Source: Methanomassiliicoccus sp.
GTDB taxonomy: Archaea; Thermoplasmatota; Thermoplasmata; Methanomassiliicoccales; JACIVX01
Assembly (NCBI GenBank): GCA_020725985.1
Contig: DYTM01000012.1
Location: 1 to 14,554, forward strand
Direction: 5' to 3'
DNA length: 14,554 nt
The notes under the pieces were generated by a model, which saw only the letters and a list, made by a program, of their open reading frames with translations, was not told the origin of the DNA and searched no databases. The position numbers were made by a program, and so were the translations under genes. Positions 13,498-14,554 of the stretch are shown here, one piece after another (the first letter of the stretch is position 1; the number at the start of each line of letters is the position of its first letter).

Positions 13498-13508
13498 GGG
13501 TTATATCT
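13498..13508 (+). promoter_or_regulatory. TATA box for the Lrp/AsnC gene
   Basis: GGGTTATATCT, with purine-rich CCGGAAA in front of it as a possible BRE, lies about 50 bases before GTG 13552. Predicted transcription start is about 13528. Confidence 0.55.
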
Positions 13509-13551
13509 TGAAATTGCGTAGTGTCGGGCGCTGAGATTCGTTGGGGGGGAA

Positions 13552-14001
13552 GTGCCGTTGGTCGCCGTCGACGAAATGAACCGGAAGATCATTCGACTTC
13601 TTGCTACAGACGGCAAAATGACCCATAACGAGGTGGCCTCGAGGCTCCGCCGGTCCCCCTCCACCGTCCGGGACAGGATACGAAGGCTCGAGGACGACAA
13701 GGTCATCCTCGGCTATGTCGCGGTGGTCAATATCGAGCAGACGGGGATGAGGGCGGACGCAATCATCTTCGCCAACCCGGGGAAGGGGGTGTCGATCGAG
13801 GACCTGAAGAAGCTCAAGGAAATCCCGGGCGTGATGGAGGTCCTCAACGTGAGCGGGGACAGGTGCATCATGATCAGGATATACGCGCCCGACAACAGGG
13901 CGCTCGAGAACATCATCGCGCGGAAGATCGTCCCCCTCGGACTCCAGGACCTTGAAGTTCAAATCGTTCTCGAGTCGGTGATGAGATTCCACGGCATCTG
14001 A
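13552..14001 (+). CDS. Lrp/AsnC-family transcriptional regulator
   Basis: 149 residues from GTG 13552, with a G-rich ribosome site (GGGGGGGAA) directly upstream. The N-terminal VDEMNRKIIRLLATDGK and the helix-turn-helix TMTHNEVASRLRRSPSTVRDRI-type segment (about residues 6-55) are typical AsnC features. The C-terminal half (about 65-145) is the ligand-binding RAM domain: GVMEVLNVSGDRCIMIRIYA, then LENIIARKIVPLGL. Such proteins form dimers or octamers and sense amino acids. It ends six bases from a convergent glutamate synthase subunit gene, so control of glutamate/amino-acid metabolism is plausible but not proven. Inverted repeats just upstream suggest autoregulation. Confidence 0.9.
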   Translation: MPLVAVDEMNRKIIRLLATDGKMTHNEVASRLRRSPSTVRDRIRRLEDDKVILGYVAVVNIEQTGMRADAIIFANPGKGVSIEDLKKLKEIPGVMEVLNVSGDRCIMIRIYAPDNRALENIIARKIVPLGLQDLEVQIVLESVMRFHGI

Positions 14002-14007
14002 CTTCGT

Positions 14008-14554
14008 TCAAATGAGCGTCGGGTCGTAGTGTCCGTGGAACGGCCTGTGCCCAGTCGGCGAAACCTTGGTGTAGTCGCTCCAGTCCCCGGGCACCTCGAG
14101 ATCGAACGCTTCCTCGAACTCGTCCGCTAGCGCCTCGAGCTGGGGAACGTCCTCCGGACCCACCGCCCCCATGACCGCTCCCATGCCGATCTGCTGCGCC
14201 GACACCTTTCCACGGATGATGATCCTGCCCCCGTGCATGCCGACCCCGATGTTCGATCCCAACGGGGACCGGTCGTCCATTCCGAGGCGGAGGACGAGTA
14301 TCGTGCCGCCGGCCATATACTCCCCGAGGTAGTCCTTCGCCGTCCCTCCGATGACCACCGCAGGCTTGGTCCCGGCGAACTCCTTCATGTGTATGCCGAC
14401 CCTGTATCCGGAGTTTCCCTTGACCAGGATCGTCCCGCCCCTTGCCGCGAGGCCGGTCACGTCCCACGCGTTTCCATGGATGATGATCTTCCCGGAGTTC
14501 ATCGTGTTCCCGGTCAGATCCTGAGCATTCCCGAAGACCTCGATTGAAGATCCG
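14008..14554 (-). CDS. Glutamate synthase domain-3 (GXGXG) subunit, 3' part
   Basis: The frame is open to the right edge, so the start is missing; 181 residues are visible. It is a right-handed beta-helix built of GXGXG-type repeats: FGNAQDLTGNTMNSGKIIIH, GNAWDVTGLAARGGTILVKG, GNSGYRVGIHMKEF, GGTAKDYLGEYMAGGTILV, GVGMHGGRIIIRG. The tail, EALADEFEEAF then KVSPTGHRPFHGHYDP, is like that of archaeal glutamate synthase alpha-3 subunits. In archaea the large subunit of glutamate synthase is split into separate genes, and this would be its structural C-terminal piece. FwdC/FmdC of formylmethanofuran dehydrogenase shares the fold, but the tail favours glutamate synthase. Confidence 0.85.
   Translation of the reverse strand, partial: GSSIEVFGNAQDLTGNTMNSGKIIIHGNAWDVTGLAARGGTILVKGNSGYRVGIHMKEFAGTKPAVVIGGTAKDYLGEYMAGGTILVLRLGMDDRSPLGSNIGVGMHGGRIIIRGKVSAQQIGMGAVMGAVGPEDVPQLEALADEFEEAFDLEVPGDWSDYTKVSPTGHRPFHGHYDPTLI

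Noticed and set aside
1..14554. CRISPR array, insertion sequence or attachment site.
   Set aside because: No regularly spaced direct repeats, transposase or integrase gene, or duplicated tRNA end was seen. The sequence downstream of the tRNA-Val does not repeat its 3' end.

Overview
The window looks archaeal, most likely euryarchaeal and perhaps Thermoplasmatota-like. The evidence is a tRNA-Val interrupted at 37/38 by an intron with a textbook bulge-helix-bulge splice motif, TATA boxes instead of bacterial -35/-10 elements, TrmB and Lrp/AsnC regulators, KaiC/GvpD-like ATPases, a ThiN domain, and a free-standing glutamate synthase GXGXG subunit. The lineage is an inference from gene content; no marker gene here fixes it. 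Coding regions look G+C-rich, and promoter regions are AT-richer. LAYOUT. (1) 1-2499: three KaiC-like ATPase genes in tandem on the + strand. The first is only a C-terminal end, the second carries an N-terminal zinc ribbon and a long coiled coil, and the third is a minimal single ATPase domain with its own promoter. (2) 2538-2641: intron-containing tRNA-Val(CAC). (3) 2694-3323 (-): a single-span membrane protein of unknown function. (4) 3472-4677 (+): a TrmB-type regulator that appears frameshifted at a run of six C's, followed by a paralogue that has only the sensor domain. Both carry a C-terminal CVKC motif once the frameshift is allowed for. (5) 4705-5577 (-) and 5719-6882 (+): an iron-sulfur protein resembling epoxyqueuosine reductase, divergent from a cysteine desulfurase, with a palindrome between them. 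(6) 6889-8511 (-): a fusion of a ThiN (thiamine-phosphate synthase) domain to a HypE/PurM-like AIR-synthase domain. (7) 8691-12134: an arsenic-resistance region holding a broken ArsC arsenate reductase, a DGC-domain protein, a thioredoxin-like CxxC protein, an Acr3 arsenite efflux permease, a small unknown ORF, and an AqpS-like aquaglyceroporin. (8) 12283-13353 (+): a COG0523/CobW-type metallochaperone GTPase. (9) 13552-14001 (+): an Lrp/AsnC regulator, convergent with the 3' part of a glutamate synthase domain-3 gene that runs off the right edge. HOW THE GENES FIT TOGETHER. The clearest functional unit is the arsenic block. Acr3 exports arsenite, the thioredoxin-like and DGC proteins are co-transcribed behind it (overlapping or nearly touching), and the aquaporin is of the type found in ars operons. 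The arsenate reductase that should supply arsenite to these exporters is disrupted by a UAG stop and a one-base frameshift. If these lesions are real, the locus has kept arsenite efflux and lost arsenate reduction. The TrmB gene is also disrupted, so the possibility that the contig contains base-call errors must be weighed. The best candidates for something little described are the ThiN-HypE-like fusion, the CVKC sensor-domain pair, and the zinc-ribbon/coiled-coil KaiC-like ATPase cluster with its atypical P-loop.
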